Source: Apteryx mantelli (taxonomy: Eukaryota; Chordata; Aves; Apterygiformes; Apterygidae). Taken from it: DNA of 64,000 bases. Positions 42,873 to 54,680 of this stretch are shown here, one piece after another. Position 1 is the first letter of the stretch, and each line of letters begins with the position of its first letter. A model generated the notes under the pieces. The model saw nothing but the letters and a program-made list of their open reading frames with translations. It did not search any database and was not told where the DNA came from. The DNA is taken from positions 11,337,424-11,401,423 of the forward strand of contig NC_089979.1 in assembly GCF_036417845.1 (NCBI RefSeq), in the 5' to 3' direction. A program made the position numbers and the translations under genes.

Positions 42873-45199
42873 AGTTACTGTTTTCCAGGAAGAAATCACT
42901 TTTAAACAAAACCACACATGAGAAAGAACTTGACCTCTGCACAAATATCCTTGTCTCCATCCAGCTTTCATACAGTCAGCAAGAAGATCCTAAGGAGAAT
43001 GGGGTGGATGGTCCTGTGTGTAAACTAAGATATATGGCCTCATAACTTTTTTTCAGCATCTCTTATTTATTCAGTGTATTTCTCTGTGTCTTTCCATGGG
43101 GACACTTGCAATCTCCTCTGTCAATAATGCCAGTTATCAAATCCCAATAACCAAATTGCCACAACCATAATTATCACCCCCTTTTTGTTTTGCTTTGCTT
43201 CCTCACTCGCCAGCATCAATATATTTAAGACATAACTTATAAAAACATCTATGCAGCACGGAGGGAATATCCAAGTAATTTTTATGCTTGTCTTCCCTTT
43301 CTCTTCTGTTTTCTTGAATTCTTTTTTTTTTAATCTGACTGCTTTACCTACATTAAACCCCAATGATGAAGGTAGGTGTTATTCCACTGGGGCAGAATCC
43401 AGCACATACTGTGAGCCCTTCAGGCAATGAATTGGATTTCTATTTCTATGTTGAAATGCCCAGCATATTTTGAAGGAAGAGTTTAGAATAATGACTATTG
43501 ATGCCGTTACCACACAGAGGAAGACAAATTATTATCCGTGTCTTGCAATTAATTTTTCCCCACATTGGACACATTGGAAAGATATAAACAAGAGCAGGGG
43601 ATGTGTATGTATGTCATGTGGTACGATAACTGCACAATCAATTACTTGTGCCTTGCATTTCAAATGATAGGCAATTGCTGAACACCCGCTCCTTTGTGTC
43701 TGATTGCTTAATTCATTTACTTAATTCATTTAGGCAGAAGAGTCCTTGATGGTTCCAGCTGTCTGGCTTTCCAGGCTAGGGCTGTGGGCAATCAATTAGC
43801 TCCACCAGCCTGAAAAGCAGAAATGCATGCATGCAGCCTTCAAATCCTACATATAAGGTTAGCGCAAGCCATTTGTTACAGAATGCAAAGCCCATACAGA
43901 GTGTTTCAATCTCCTTGCAAAGCCATCACTTCCTTCAAGGAGACTGAGAATTGTTTCTCAATATTATGTAGTAAGAGCAGAGTGTAGACAGATGCCAAGA
44001 CAAAATGGTTTAAATGTGCTACGCAAAGTGCACAGTGCACGTGTGCATCAAACGGTTGTTCGTCTATGGGAGCCTTCCACCTAAGTTTTAGGCTGTACCT
44101 GAATTACAAGATGGAGAATGGTCTTAAGAACAGGCTTACACACACACAGCCCTGTTGGGCTTTCCCTCCTTAGTGTCATATTAGCTGGCCAAGTCTGCTT
44201 GCACAAAGACTGTGCTGTGCTTAGGAGAACCTGTGTTCAGGTAGAAGAGAAATCTGCCTGTCCTGAGTTACAGTACATGGGAAGCTTTTATCAACCTTAT
44301 GACAAAGCTTTCTGGAGATATTCAGGAATAGCTGGTCCCATGTTAAAGCATCATTGTTTCCAGGTTCTTCATTTCTAAGCTAACCCCAGAGCTCAAGCTG
44401 AGGATCACTGATGTGCTTTCTTTAGATACCTAGATGTACATAGTTTGGGTCTGGGTGCTTAAGGAGCCTGCCATACAGTCTGTGAAGACAGCCTGGAGAA
44501 GTTAGGTACCTGCAGAGGGCAAGTCACCCTAGGTGTGAGTTAACTTGCTCTGTGGAAAAGCCCATCTCTCTCCTTTGACTTTAGAGAACCTATAATCTAA
44601 TTGGGAGGTTGAATCTGGGCCTCCTTATAGTGTCATTGAAAACATTTCTGGAAGGCCACCTGGGACATCATTTATCTCTGCACCCCGAGAATGTTCCCAC
44701 AAAGGGAACTCTACATGTATTCATAGTCTAGTCTGATTTATAGCAGCTTTTCCCAGTAGGCAAATGCTTAGGACTGTACCAAGACTGAAATATTAAAGAA
44801 AAAATATATTTGAAACTCTCAGCATTTTCAGAGGGCTTCTTAGCTGGCTAATGGAAAGGAATCCAGACAATACCCGGATAGTAACTGTGACTCTGCTTTG
44901 CAGACATCCATCACATGAAATTATTCAATCTCAGCAAGTGATTTGGCATAAGAGAGTGTCACAGCCCTCAAACACTGTTTGTGACAAGGTGAATGCCTCC
45001 TCCTCTGAAGAGAAAAGCCTCAGATCCTTTGTGATATTTATTGGAGATTAATGCTTCAGGATTTCTGTAGCAATGGGAGACCATTATCCCATGGCAATGC
45101 TTTACTTGATCAGCTCGATCTTTTTAAGTGTGTTCATTTGATAATCTTTTTTGATTTGAGTTGGTTGCTAACAGCCCATGGCTGTGTGGAGAACACCTT
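42873..45199. other. Unassigned non-coding stretch
   Basis: No gene recognised. Plus-strand frames opposite the CR1 are shadows. 44118-44378 holds an 86-codon frame with no domain that I recognise. Confidence 0.5.
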
Positions 45200-45345
45200 A
45201 CATCCAGCATCTTTCATCCGAAAGCCTTGGGGCTTTGCACATATTAATAGTTATATTAATAATTAATAGTGTTAATAATAATGCTTCCTACTTTATCAAT
45301 GTGGGAAATGAGAGACACAGAGGTTAGTGAGTGCTTAAAAAGGAT
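45200..45345 (+). repeat. MIR/L2-type SINE tail relic
   Basis: 'ccagcatctttcatccgaaagccttggggctttgcacatattaat', an AT-rich stretch, then 'tcaatgtgggaaatgagagacacagaggttagtgagtg', follows the CORE-SINE tail 'cacctttcatccgaggatctcaaagcactttacaaa...atggggaaactgaggcacagagaggttaagtga'. The order and spacing agree over ~140 bases. Confidence 0.6.
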
Positions 45346-45355
45346 ATCTAAAGTT

Positions 45356-45475
45356 GGGGCCTGTTTAGATGAGAAGAGTTGGTGCTGCTGTAATTATGGC
45401 ATAATTGCATTGCTGGAGACACTCAATGAAGACAGACTGCTCCGGCACCAAACAAGCGAGTTGTTTTACTGGACT
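45356..45475. repeat. Possible second relic of the hAT/MITE-like family
   Basis: 'gggcctgtttagatgagaagagttggtgctgctgtaattatggcataattgcattgctgg' has the same kind of wording as the element at 25223-25475 (gcctgt.tata/taga...aattatg..ataat). Only one arm is readable, so this is tentative. Confidence 0.3.
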
Positions 45476-45479
45476 ACTA

Positions 45480-47641
45480 TCCCTAATGATAAAAAAAAAC
45501 AAAAACAAAAAACAATTCTCTGCCTAGCTTTCCCAGTAGATTATGGGCCAAAGTGGTCCAACTTTCAGAGGTTCTGGTCATTCACATGCTCCAGTGAAGT
45601 TGATAAGACAAAATTATTTTTGCAATTATTATTTTAAATTATTTAGAGCTAAATGAGGACTATATGAAAGTGGCTGGTAATGAAAGTAGGATGATACTGA
45701 TTACTAATGCATAGCTATCCCTGGACCAGGGAGGATCTACATCACTGGTGGCTGTCACCTAACTACTTGCAAATGTTCCAGAAGATGGAGGTCCAGAACA
45801 GAGACCTGAAGAAGAGGAGGGCGGTGGACTCAAAGTTTATTGTTCCAATGAGGAAAACCCTTAAGCATCTCTGAAGAAAGCTCAGCAATAACGCATTAAG
45901 CCATTAAGCTTGAGTTTAAGCATCCTTTGAATAGGAGTGTAACTTGAAGACAAAGGGGAGAGGAAGAGGTTCCAAGTACAAACCACTGCCAAGGGCAGTG
46001 CAGAAAAAAACAGCAAATGAACAAGCCAAACTGGTGTCTTCGGTGGAGTCAAGAGGGTGTTGGTGAGACAGAAGAAGGTCTTGGTTGTATAATTAATTGC
46101 TTGATGGTGGCACAGCATTTTTAGAGAATGTGAAGCGCTCCTGAAGTGCTATGTATTTATTATCATTCCTACCCACTCATTATTGTATCTGACATCAGTT
46201 CAGACATCCTAGCATCTTTTTATGCTGTTTCTCCCCTTAAGAATTTCTCTGTGCATCCCCATAATCTTCCCCTTCCCAAGAAGTCCTGTGGTGTGTGTGG
46301 CTAAGCCGCACATGATTGCAATAGGTTAAAAAGTGTAATTAACAGAGACCACATCAGAGCTCTTGCAACACTCACAATGTGTTTATTCAGCATCAGGTCG
46401 GCTAATTCCTAATGAAAGGGCACTGTGCAGCAGAGTGCGGGACCCCAGTGGTCAGAAATAGTTCCACTTAAAAGCTATTTACCTACGAAAAGTTCAGTTT
46501 AATTAAGAGCGTGGGAGCCAGTAAGCGTGAAATCAAAACCTTGCCTCAACCCTTCCTCTATGCTGGAGCCCAAAAAAGGCTTTCAATAGACACACAAATG
46601 TTCAGTTACATTTGGTTTTGTATGCTTTTCAGCTCCTCTAAACTTCCTCCTTTTGCCTGGGACTGGAAGTAGGAGTGAATGAAAGATCATGACAAGATTC
46701 GTCTTTGTGGTATTTCCAAAAACCTCACTAAAAAAACCCAAAAAACAAAACAAAAGAAAGCTTGATCTCATAGGATGATCTAGAGCACTGAGGGCTAAAC
46801 AAACTTTCATTCCCTGTACTAGGCTGGAGACACCAGAAGCTAGAACCTCCTTTGTTTTGCACAAAATATCTGTAGTCTATTTATGGTACTTATGTGGACC
46901 CTGCCTCCTGTGGAATCTCACCACTACACAGTCTTTCACAAATACCTATTTCCCCTAGAAACCCAGTAAATGAGAGTGTTATTATCCCCTATCAGAGATG
47001 GAGAACAGGGACTCATAAAAATGTTAAAATACTTATGAGATAAAGACATCCTTAAGGAGCACCCTGATGCTCTTGAAAATGAAGTTTAGCTGGTTAAAGG
47101 CTTCAACTCACAAATTCCGCATATTCACATAGGGACAAGTAAATGGTCATAGTACCTGACTGTCCATCTTGCTCCTCTTCTGGACATTCTCATTCCCACC
47201 ACCAAAGCAGCAGAACAGCATGTACAACTCCAAGGGCAAGGATTTCAATTGATGTTAATATGCCTCTCCTCCAGAGAGAGTCACCCTTGGAGAGAATTAG
47301 CTGGGTGTGGTAGATCCCTCAGCAATGATGGAGATGGAGACGGAGAGTCAGAGAAGGGCCAGATTCTTAGAGGGTATCAGGGTGGAAAGGAAAGGGTTGA
47401 GTAAAGATGCCCTACCCCCATTATCGGTATCATCCAGGCTAATAGTCCCTTCTGCCTCATGTGAGATATTTGGCAGCATTGTCCCCTCCATTTCTCATAA
47501 CAGACCTCTGGTGTCTAAGTGTATGACTTCTCTGGTGGAAGAACTAATTGAAAAAGTTCCCACCCCTCCTGACTTATCCCACTGAAAGATACTTCTTCTC
47601 AGTTGTCCTGATGAAATGATCTATTTGGATGCACTCTAAAC
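45480..47641. other. Unassigned non-coding stretch
   Basis: No gene recognised. A-rich patches (45490-45515, 46728-46760) are simple sequence. The frame 47307-47585 (92 codons, plus) is acidic/basic at its start and has no stop-rich neighbours, but it has no similarity that I recognise. Confidence 0.5.
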
Positions 47642-47656
47642 TGTTGTTGTTGTTGT

Positions 47657-47690
<34 letters not shown>

Positions 47691-47694
47691 GTTT
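47642..47694 (+). repeat. (GTT)n microsatellite, about 17 units
   Basis: TGTTGTTGTT-type repeats run for about 53 bases with one interruption (GTC) near 47667-47669. Likely length-polymorphic. Confidence 0.95.
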
Positions 47695-48928
47695 TAACTC
47701 AATCGTTTCACAGCTCCAGTTTAAAGCATGGTCAGGCAAAGAGCAGCTGCCTCACAACAGAAAGGCAGGTAACCTCTTGGGGGGAAGGAACAATACAGGT
47801 GGACTGGGACAAACAAAGGGAAATTAGAGACATCCTTTATCAGGTCTGCTACTGAAGGATTCATCCTGTGGAGATGAATTCTGAGAGGAGGCAGGGTAAT
47901 GAGAGTCATCTGCCAACAGCTTGTAATCCTCAGAGTGAGAATCCTTGGGCCAGACAAAAGCTCTTCCAAGCTGTCAGGGAAGCTGGCAAGATGATGACAG
48001 GAATAATGAAAAATTGTACTGATTTGTGCTTGCACTTTAGACTTACATCTCTGAGCATGTTTGCCAAAAGGTTCATGAACCATGGTCTTAGGAACATTTC
48101 CATCTTGTAATCTGATAATTCCACTTTTATATGCTTTTTTACTCCATTTCTTTTTGCGCTAGATACAAGGAAGTGTGAAACCTGGCTCCTTCCCAGGATG
48201 CTGCATTAACTTTTTCTTCAGTTGAGAACCATGCTGGTTCACCCACGAGTTTCACTTTGAGTCTGAAGTTCAGACAATTCCAAAATCTCAACACAAATCT
48301 CTGTCATGTGCAAATGAAAGTGTGAATTTTGTATAATCTGGAGGAGTTAATCAGTATTTTTTTTTTCAGTGACATTTATCAGCATCTGGGAGTTTGTACA
48401 ATCATCAGCCATGCCTGGCCCAAACTCTCTGTATGCAATGAAGAACATAATAAAATTTTCCACAATCCTCAAATCCCTAATGACCATGGATGGGACTGAG
48501 TCAGTTTAAATCCTGCCCAAGATGACTACATGAAATCCACCAAGTCGCAAACAACAATGTGACTGCCTAACCTTGTAGAGACCTGCCAGTGTAGCTTGAC
48601 AGTTCCCAAGCTCTCAGCAAAATCTCTCATGTGTGCCCAGAATTGCCTTTTCTGACTTAGAGAAATGCATAGTCCCCATCTAGACCTCTGTGGTGATTCA
48701 AAATTAGGTGTATGGCTAGCTAAGTTCTTCCTATGACCTTGAAAAAGCCTGATAAGTGAAATGAAGTGTAAGAGATCTAGAGCCACCATTGAAACATCAT
48801 CACCAGACTAGGGAGAGACTGACTATTGCCCCATCTCTCCCTCACATTGTCTCTCTTGCATGTTTGGAGAAGTTCAACCTCAGCACACTCACCAGTGATA
48901 ATATTACAGCATTTCAGAAAGAGTCAAT
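47695..48928. other. Unassigned non-coding stretch
   Basis: No gene recognised. Overlapping frames on both strands at 47721-48124 cover the same bases and match nothing known. Confidence 0.5.
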
Positions 48929-48956
48929 ATTTGTTTGTTTGTTTGTTTGTTTGTTT
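48929..48956 (+). repeat. (TTTG)n microsatellite
   Basis: About six to seven TTTG units end in a T-run. Confidence 0.9.
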
Positions 48957-51107
48957 TTTACCCTTTCCTCTATGTTACTTTAAAGATCTCAGAGATTTCT
49001 TAATTCTTTCAGGTAGCAGCTTGACATATGTTCCTCTATCCTGTTCATCAAAAGAAACATCCCTGGAACTGAGTCCCACTGCATGAAAGTTGTATCAATC
49101 TACGTTTGAATCAGGTTTTCTTTGGTTGCAGAGGTGCAATGTGAATGCAGCAGCTTCTATGGCAAATGCTCCCGGACAAGGAAGGACATAGGCAATGCGA
49201 GGGCTAGTATCTGATGGACCTGCACCACAATTTAGAGAGAAGCATTCTCCCCTGCACCACCACCACCTAAATCTACCTGTTACATAATCAAGTGAGGAGC
49301 ACTAAGACCATCTGCAATATCGCCATCTCCTGACTTCTGCTAATACTGCACACAGATTCTATGCCACCTGGCATGCAAGAAATAAATAAATTGCACTTAA
49401 GATTTCAGGATGTGTTTATTTAAATAAAGCTAAGCATAGGATTTCTTTCTTTCATTGCATTCTGAAATAATTTGTATGTTATTAACAAACTACTACCACT
49501 TTATTATTTATTTATTTATTCATTCATTTTTAGAAGACACTATTTGCTCTTATGGGCTAGGTGGACAAGTCAAAATCCCTCAGCAATGTATGGGACAAAG
49601 AACTTGAAGAACTTCAAGACTGTAAGCCACAGAGTCACACATCAAAAAACTCCACAAAGTTCCTCTCATCTGAAAAACGCATATTTACCCAGGACAAGTA
49701 GAATCTGTAGTTAGCCTGATCAAGCCATGAAAGTCTTTCTGTTGACTTCAGTGGGATTTTGAACGTACAAACTGACCAGTAACCCTCCATTCCCCTATGA
49801 TCCTACACTGATGAAGTAACTGGCATTTAAAAAGTTATCATTTCTAAGTAGGCACATTAGCATTTCTTGTGCTGAATACTGCAGTACCTCCAGTTTTATG
49901 GTATCAAAAGTCTTGTCAAATGTTCAGCAAAATTGACACTGTTCATATTTGTTGACCCTTATCTGAAAATTATTATCCATGACCTGTTTTTATTTCATAG
50001 AACCAGATCATTTTATAGAAGGAGTACACAACAATTAGGTTGAATATATTTTCTCCCAAGCACTTTGTGCTCCTGTGTCTGGGGGACATTAGGCTAAGTT
50101 TTCAAAATTTGAAAAGAGAAATTTAGCGTTTGCAAAGAGCACTGCCATGCTGATTTGCTCATTTCTTGTTTCATCAAAAACAATTATTCCAACCCCTTTC
50201 TTTTCTCCCATTTCCTGTCATCAATAAGAAAAGAAAAGGAAAATAAATGAACACATTGACAAAATTCTTCCTCTGAATTTCATCTGAATTAAAGTCTCAT
50301 TTCTGTTCCCCATTTGCTCCCCTCTAGTTTTCATCTGTGTATCAGAGCAGAGTCATTCTGGAAATCACACTGTTTGTCCTGATGCAAGAGCCACTGGGCT
50401 AGGCCAAATGATACTCTCTAAAGCCAAATGGAAAGAAAACGACTTTAAGCACAGGAAGACATGAATACTCAGTGCTTCCTTCCTACCCTGCGGCTCACAG
50501 CGAGGCACTCCCTCTGATTTCTAAGGAATCATCATTTGCTGCTTTTTCAGGTTGTTCATGTTTTTTCCCCTTCCGTTTTGTAATGGGCAAACTAAACCCT
50601 GTAATGGACATTCTATAAAACATATCAGGGAATAGGGGATTATGACAAAGACTTTTCCTGTCTCAGTGCAGAGATCTTCTGTTACTCCAAACCCACGGGA
50701 GAGAACGCAGCAAGCAGCGAGCAGTAAGTCGTTCAGAGACGCTTGCTCTCTCTGGCCCTCTGCAACCAGATTTCCTCTTTTTAACACTTCTTCTGTGCAG
50801 GCTATTTGCTCTCCTTCTGCCTGAGAGGAACGACAGGAACCCGACTGTGAGAGCACAGCGACAGCTTTGCATGGCCACTGCCTTTCTTTGGGGTGGTATT
50901 TTTGTAACAAGTCCCCGAAAGAGCTACACAAAGACTTTGCAATGCTGAACTCCCTAAATGCAATTTTGAACAAAGTTGTAGTTTACAGTGTAATAGAGCC
51001 CAGACACCTCAGATGAAGACCTCTTATGCTATAAGAAATAATCCTACAAGCTTTGTAGCCCAACTGTTCAAGAGAAAGGGTAAAAGGGCGGGAAAAAGGA
51101 AACCACC
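48957..51107. other. Unassigned non-coding stretch
   Basis: No gene recognised. 49500-49531 is a short (TTTA)n/(TTCA)n patch. The segment 50521-50973 is listed separately as the longest non-repeat open frame. Confidence 0.5.
50521..50973 (-). other. Unassigned 150-codon open frame, minus strand
   Basis: This is the longest open frame outside recognised repeats. It starts with Met and ends at 50521, and is moderately Cys- and Leu-rich with no signal peptide, no clear membrane segment and no motif that I recognise. The underlying DNA (50640-50880) has more CpG than its surroundings, including GACGC, CGAGC and CCCGAC, and a consensus splice-donor word GTAAGT occurs on the plus strand near 50725. 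It could be a lineage-specific exon, a non-coding RNA exon or, most simply, a chance frame. Confidence 0.2.
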
Positions 51108-51220
51108 ATTTCATCCCCATTTCACCAAAGCATTGCTCATATGTGAGAGTTGCATGAGGAATGAATGGCAGAGTCAAGGTTTGAATCCACACACTCAGAG
51201 ACCCAGTCCAGCACTTTAAA
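51108..51220 (+). repeat. MIR-like SINE tail relic
   Basis: 'atttcatccccatttcacca...gcatgaggaatgaatggcagagtcaaggtttgaatcc...cagagacccagtccagcacttta' follows the amniote SINE tail '...cagtggcagagccaggaatagaaccc...gactcccagtccagtgcttta'. Read by eye over ~110 bases. Confidence 0.55.
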
Positions 51221-51529
51221 CAAAAGACTCTAGTTTTCATTTTTCCCGTTAGCTGGAATAAATCAAAGCATCAATGGAAAGTACAGGTGTATATTCAAAA
51301 CCTTGTAGTGATTCAGTTTATAGAAGTGGGTGTAGGAGTACTTGATGTTTCAAATGCAAATACTATTCTGAAGCTCAGATCAGAAAGAGATAAACATCAC
51401 TGTTCTGTGGAATTTTACTTTGATAGGCCAAGAAAAAAAAAAAAAGACAGTAATACTCCATCACACTAAGAGAAAGTGATTTGAAGATGTCGCGGGCAGG
51501 ATGGCACAGGGGCCACACATCTGCAGCAT

Positions 51530-51583
51530 CAGCTTCAATCAGCATGTGCTGTGGGTGCTTAGCACCTTTGAGAATCTGGCCCT
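51530..51583 (+). repeat. Old amniote interspersed-repeat fragment
   Basis: 'agcttcaatcagcatgtgctgtgggtgcttagcacctttgagaatctggccctt' matches the recurring amniote phrase 'gacttcaatgggagctg.gggtgctcagcacctctgaaaatcaggcccct'. The family name cannot be given without a library search. Confidence 0.5.
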
Positions 51584-53940
51584 TCAGCATCTTTTCCCTG
51601 AATCACAGGTGCTGGAGCACTGCCAATTACTAAAAGGTTGGGCTAGGTAAAAGGAAGTTAGTTTTGCTTGTTGAGTCATGTGATTTCATGTAACTTGCTG
51701 TAGCGGGAGGCTTTTTTGTTCCGAATGGAATCAATTGCCAGTGGTTAAGCTGTACTTTTAGAATTTATATATTTAATTAGGAACCGGAAACTTGATAAGG
51801 CAGAAGGGACAGTGGGGAACATTCAGTGCATTGTTGCTTTGAGCATATGAGGGATGATTTGAATTTATTAGGGAAGGAGGAAGAGTCTGGAAAGAAAAAA
51901 ATCAAGAAAGAAAAAGAGCTTTATCTCATTGATGAAGAGGTATTGGTCTGTGGTATTAAAACTGTTCAGCTGCCTTTCTTCCTTATCTAGAAAACTTAGT
52001 GTCTAAGTTGGGTAAGTGCAGATTGCATCTAGTATTAAGCACAAGTTTGTTTTTTTGGGTGTCTCATCTCCCTCACCTGGAAAGTTCCCACATAGTGAGA
52101 TGGAGCCATTTCTCATTTACCTCAAAGTCTCTTCCAGCTCCAGAGCCACAGATGCTTGATCTGCCAGCTGTCCACTTCAGAGGGTATTTAGACTACGGGG
52201 GAAACCCCTTGTGCATGTTTGATGGAACAGGAGAAACTGTGGTTTTCTTAGCTTAGTGGTCTACCAAGAAACTTCCCACCATGAAAATCCCCAAATTCCA
52301 GGTTGACCTGAAACAGATTTTCTTTTAATCTTTAGTAAACTAGGATTGAAGAAATATTTTGCATATTCTGGAACAGTTATTCTGGGAAGAAAGCTAATAA
52401 ATTACACAAATTAGCAGAACATGCTCTCTCTTTTCTTTAAAATCCTCACTTAGGACATTATGAGGGGATTTAAGATCCCCTTTTCACCTGAATGAAAGCG
52501 GGGATTTGAAACGCTATGTCTCATTTTGTGTGTGAACATTGTCTGAAGGTCTGTAGGTATTCTGGGTTAGTGCTTTCTCATCCACTCCTACTGAAGTGCT
52601 TTCATTTTGTATCAACCTCTGAGTATTCCTTTACAGTCATGTGCATTTACATTCAGGACAGAGAGTCATAACCTGCTACAAGGGCACTCACCTGGAAAGT
52701 GGCACCGGTGGGTTCCAGTGACTCTTCTAGTGACTTTTTAAAGATACAGAAAGTACCACTTCAAAAGCAGAAACTGAAAACACTCCTAAATTCTCAGTCA
52801 GCACCTCTTGTGAGAAAGAAAAGACCTTTGATTCAGGTAAATTTAGAAAAGAGTCAAGGGGGGATTTGAAGCCGTGTTTTTTGCGTCATGTGGAGCTAGT
52901 TTAACATAGAGGTGACAGAATAGGGCACAGCGGCACAAATTACTGGGTAGCTCCGTAAACAGTGCCCCTATCTCCTTGTCCCTCCACCCCACTCTGAATC
53001 GAAACAGTCAGTTTTAGCGATGTCAAAACAAGACCTTTTGATACTTATGAAACTGTTTTCTTGACTTTTGTATTTACCAGACTTCTGCATTTCAAGAAGA
53101 GGTGACCTGAACTACATTTTGGAGACAAATAAACAGATGGCAAAAAAACCTACAGATCAGAATAAACTTCTCCCAGATCTATTGGGAAATGGCCAGTTCC
53201 AAGGTGGAGTTTTCTTTAAACTCTATGGTGTAGCATTTTTTTCTTTCATACTGGTGAGATCACTTAGGCTGGGATGAGAAGGAGGTGGGTGAAGGGGGTG
53301 TCTCCTACGTAACTCCTCATAATGAATCCTCATTCCTTTCTCTGTCTTAGTCACAGTGAGAATCTGGGATAGCTGAGGGAGGGGAGGAGAGAAAATGTAC
53401 ACAAGCTGATTTTCATCTTAGTCTTCAGATTCTTGAATGAACTTATCTTTTCATTTAATATTGCAGGATGTATTCCTGAAATAAAGAACACATATCGAAA
53501 GAAAACATGATGGAGTCAGTTAATAATTAAACAATGACAATTTGAAATACACCCATAGAAGGATCTACCTGATATCACAAGCCTTACATACTTGATAATT
53601 GCACAGGCAAGCTTTGTTTAATGAATGGTGATACTTGAAAAAAAAAAAATCATGTTAGGAATTGTTGTGAAAGGTTTTAGTTTAATAAAAGAATGTATGA
53701 TCACACAAGCTCTTATATCATATCCTTTCCCACACGGACTCTTGTATACTTCTGGCAAAAGCATTAACTGTTTACATTTCCTTTGTTTTCACTCCAGCAG
53801 TGTGTGACTAATCTTTGAAAGCAAGTGCTTAAGCTGACTCTCAAAAATGGCATTGGAGGGATTTGCTGCTTGTTGACAACGATGAGGAATAAGAGAAAAT
53901 CACTTCCTCTGAAACGCAGTGTAAACAGCAGAGTATCGGA
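51584..53940. other. Unassigned non-coding stretch
   Basis: No gene or clear repeat recognised. Confidence 0.5.
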
Positions 53941-54065
53941 GCAGCTGTACAGGGCCAGGCCAAAGGGCCCTCTGGCCCAGCATCCTGTCTCTGAGGGCAG
54001 AGAGGAGCAAACGGCTGCAGAAGAGTGTAAAAACAGGGTGAGTCTGCAGCAACCTTTCCCTAGTG
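53941..54065 (+). repeat. Interspersed repeat fragment (amniote LINE/SINE-type, family not named)
   Basis: 'gcagctgtacagggccaggccaaagggccctctggcccagcatcctgtctctgagggcag...gaagagtgtaaaaacaggg' follows a phrase repeated across bird, turtle and crocodilian DNA ('tactgggtcaggccaaaggtccatctagcccagtatcctgtctctgacagtggcc...'). The 103-codon frame at 53825-54136 spans it and is therefore not a gene. Confidence 0.65.
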
Positions 54066-54590
54066 TCTGTGTTCAAGGATCTGTGGCTCAGGCATCCCTT
54101 GAGTTAGAAACAGTATCAGCATTTAGACCTGGGTAAAGAGTAGTGTTTGAACATGAAAACCGCTGCCACCACTGAAGGTGACTCTCTCTGGCTTGTTTTC
54201 TCTAAGTTTGTCTGTTCTCCAGCCTTTGCCACTCCATCTGCTGCAGGTTTTATGCCTTTGCAGTGACCTCATGTTTGCTTGGTTTATCAGGAAAAAAAAA
54301 TGTGTCCAACTCTATCCACTAGATTAGTAGCCTCTCACTGGAACACAGCCCTGGGTTGGACTTAGGGTTGAGTACCAGAAAAATCCTTTCTATTTTAAAA
54401 CAAAAAAAAAAAATACAAGTTAGGTATCTGTTATCAACTGGAAAGCTGACAAGTGAAATGACATGTTTCACATTCTGTTTTTAAAGAATTTAAATGTTTT
54501 AGTACAAAAAAAGCACAGGTACTCTAAACCTCCTTTCAGGGCTTCTGTGCTCCTAGTTTCCCATTACTCCTGGAGAGTGGTCTCCTCTCT
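54066..54590. other. Unassigned non-coding stretch
   Basis: Nothing recognised apart from short A-runs at 54290-54300 and 54402-54413. Confidence 0.5.
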
Positions 54591-54680
54591 CACAGAACGA
54601 TTGAGGTTGGAAAAGACCTCTGGAGATCATCTAGTCCAACTCGCCCTGCTCAAGCAGTGTCATCTAGAGCAGGATGCCCT
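54591..54680 (-). mobile_element. CR1 LINE 3' stub, minus strand
   Basis: 'cacagaacgattgaggttggaaaagacctctggagatcatctagtccaactcgccctgctcaagcagtgtcatctagagcaggatg' is the minus-strand view of the CR1 3' UTR, matching copy B at 42150-42230 with more differences. Only the last ~90 bases of the element inserted. The 124-codon frame at 54463-54837 crosses it and is chance. Confidence 0.85.

Noticed and set aside
47868..48124. Overlapping frames of 64-120 codons around 47.7-48.1 kb
   Set aside because: Same bases read on both strands, no recognisable protein.
48355..48370. T-run followed by CAG, resembling a splice acceptor
   Set aside because: No convincing exon follows; T-runs are common in this AT-rich DNA.
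53825..54136. 103-codon plus-strand open frame
   Set aside because: It spans an interspersed repeat fragment (53941-54065) and matches no protein family that I know.
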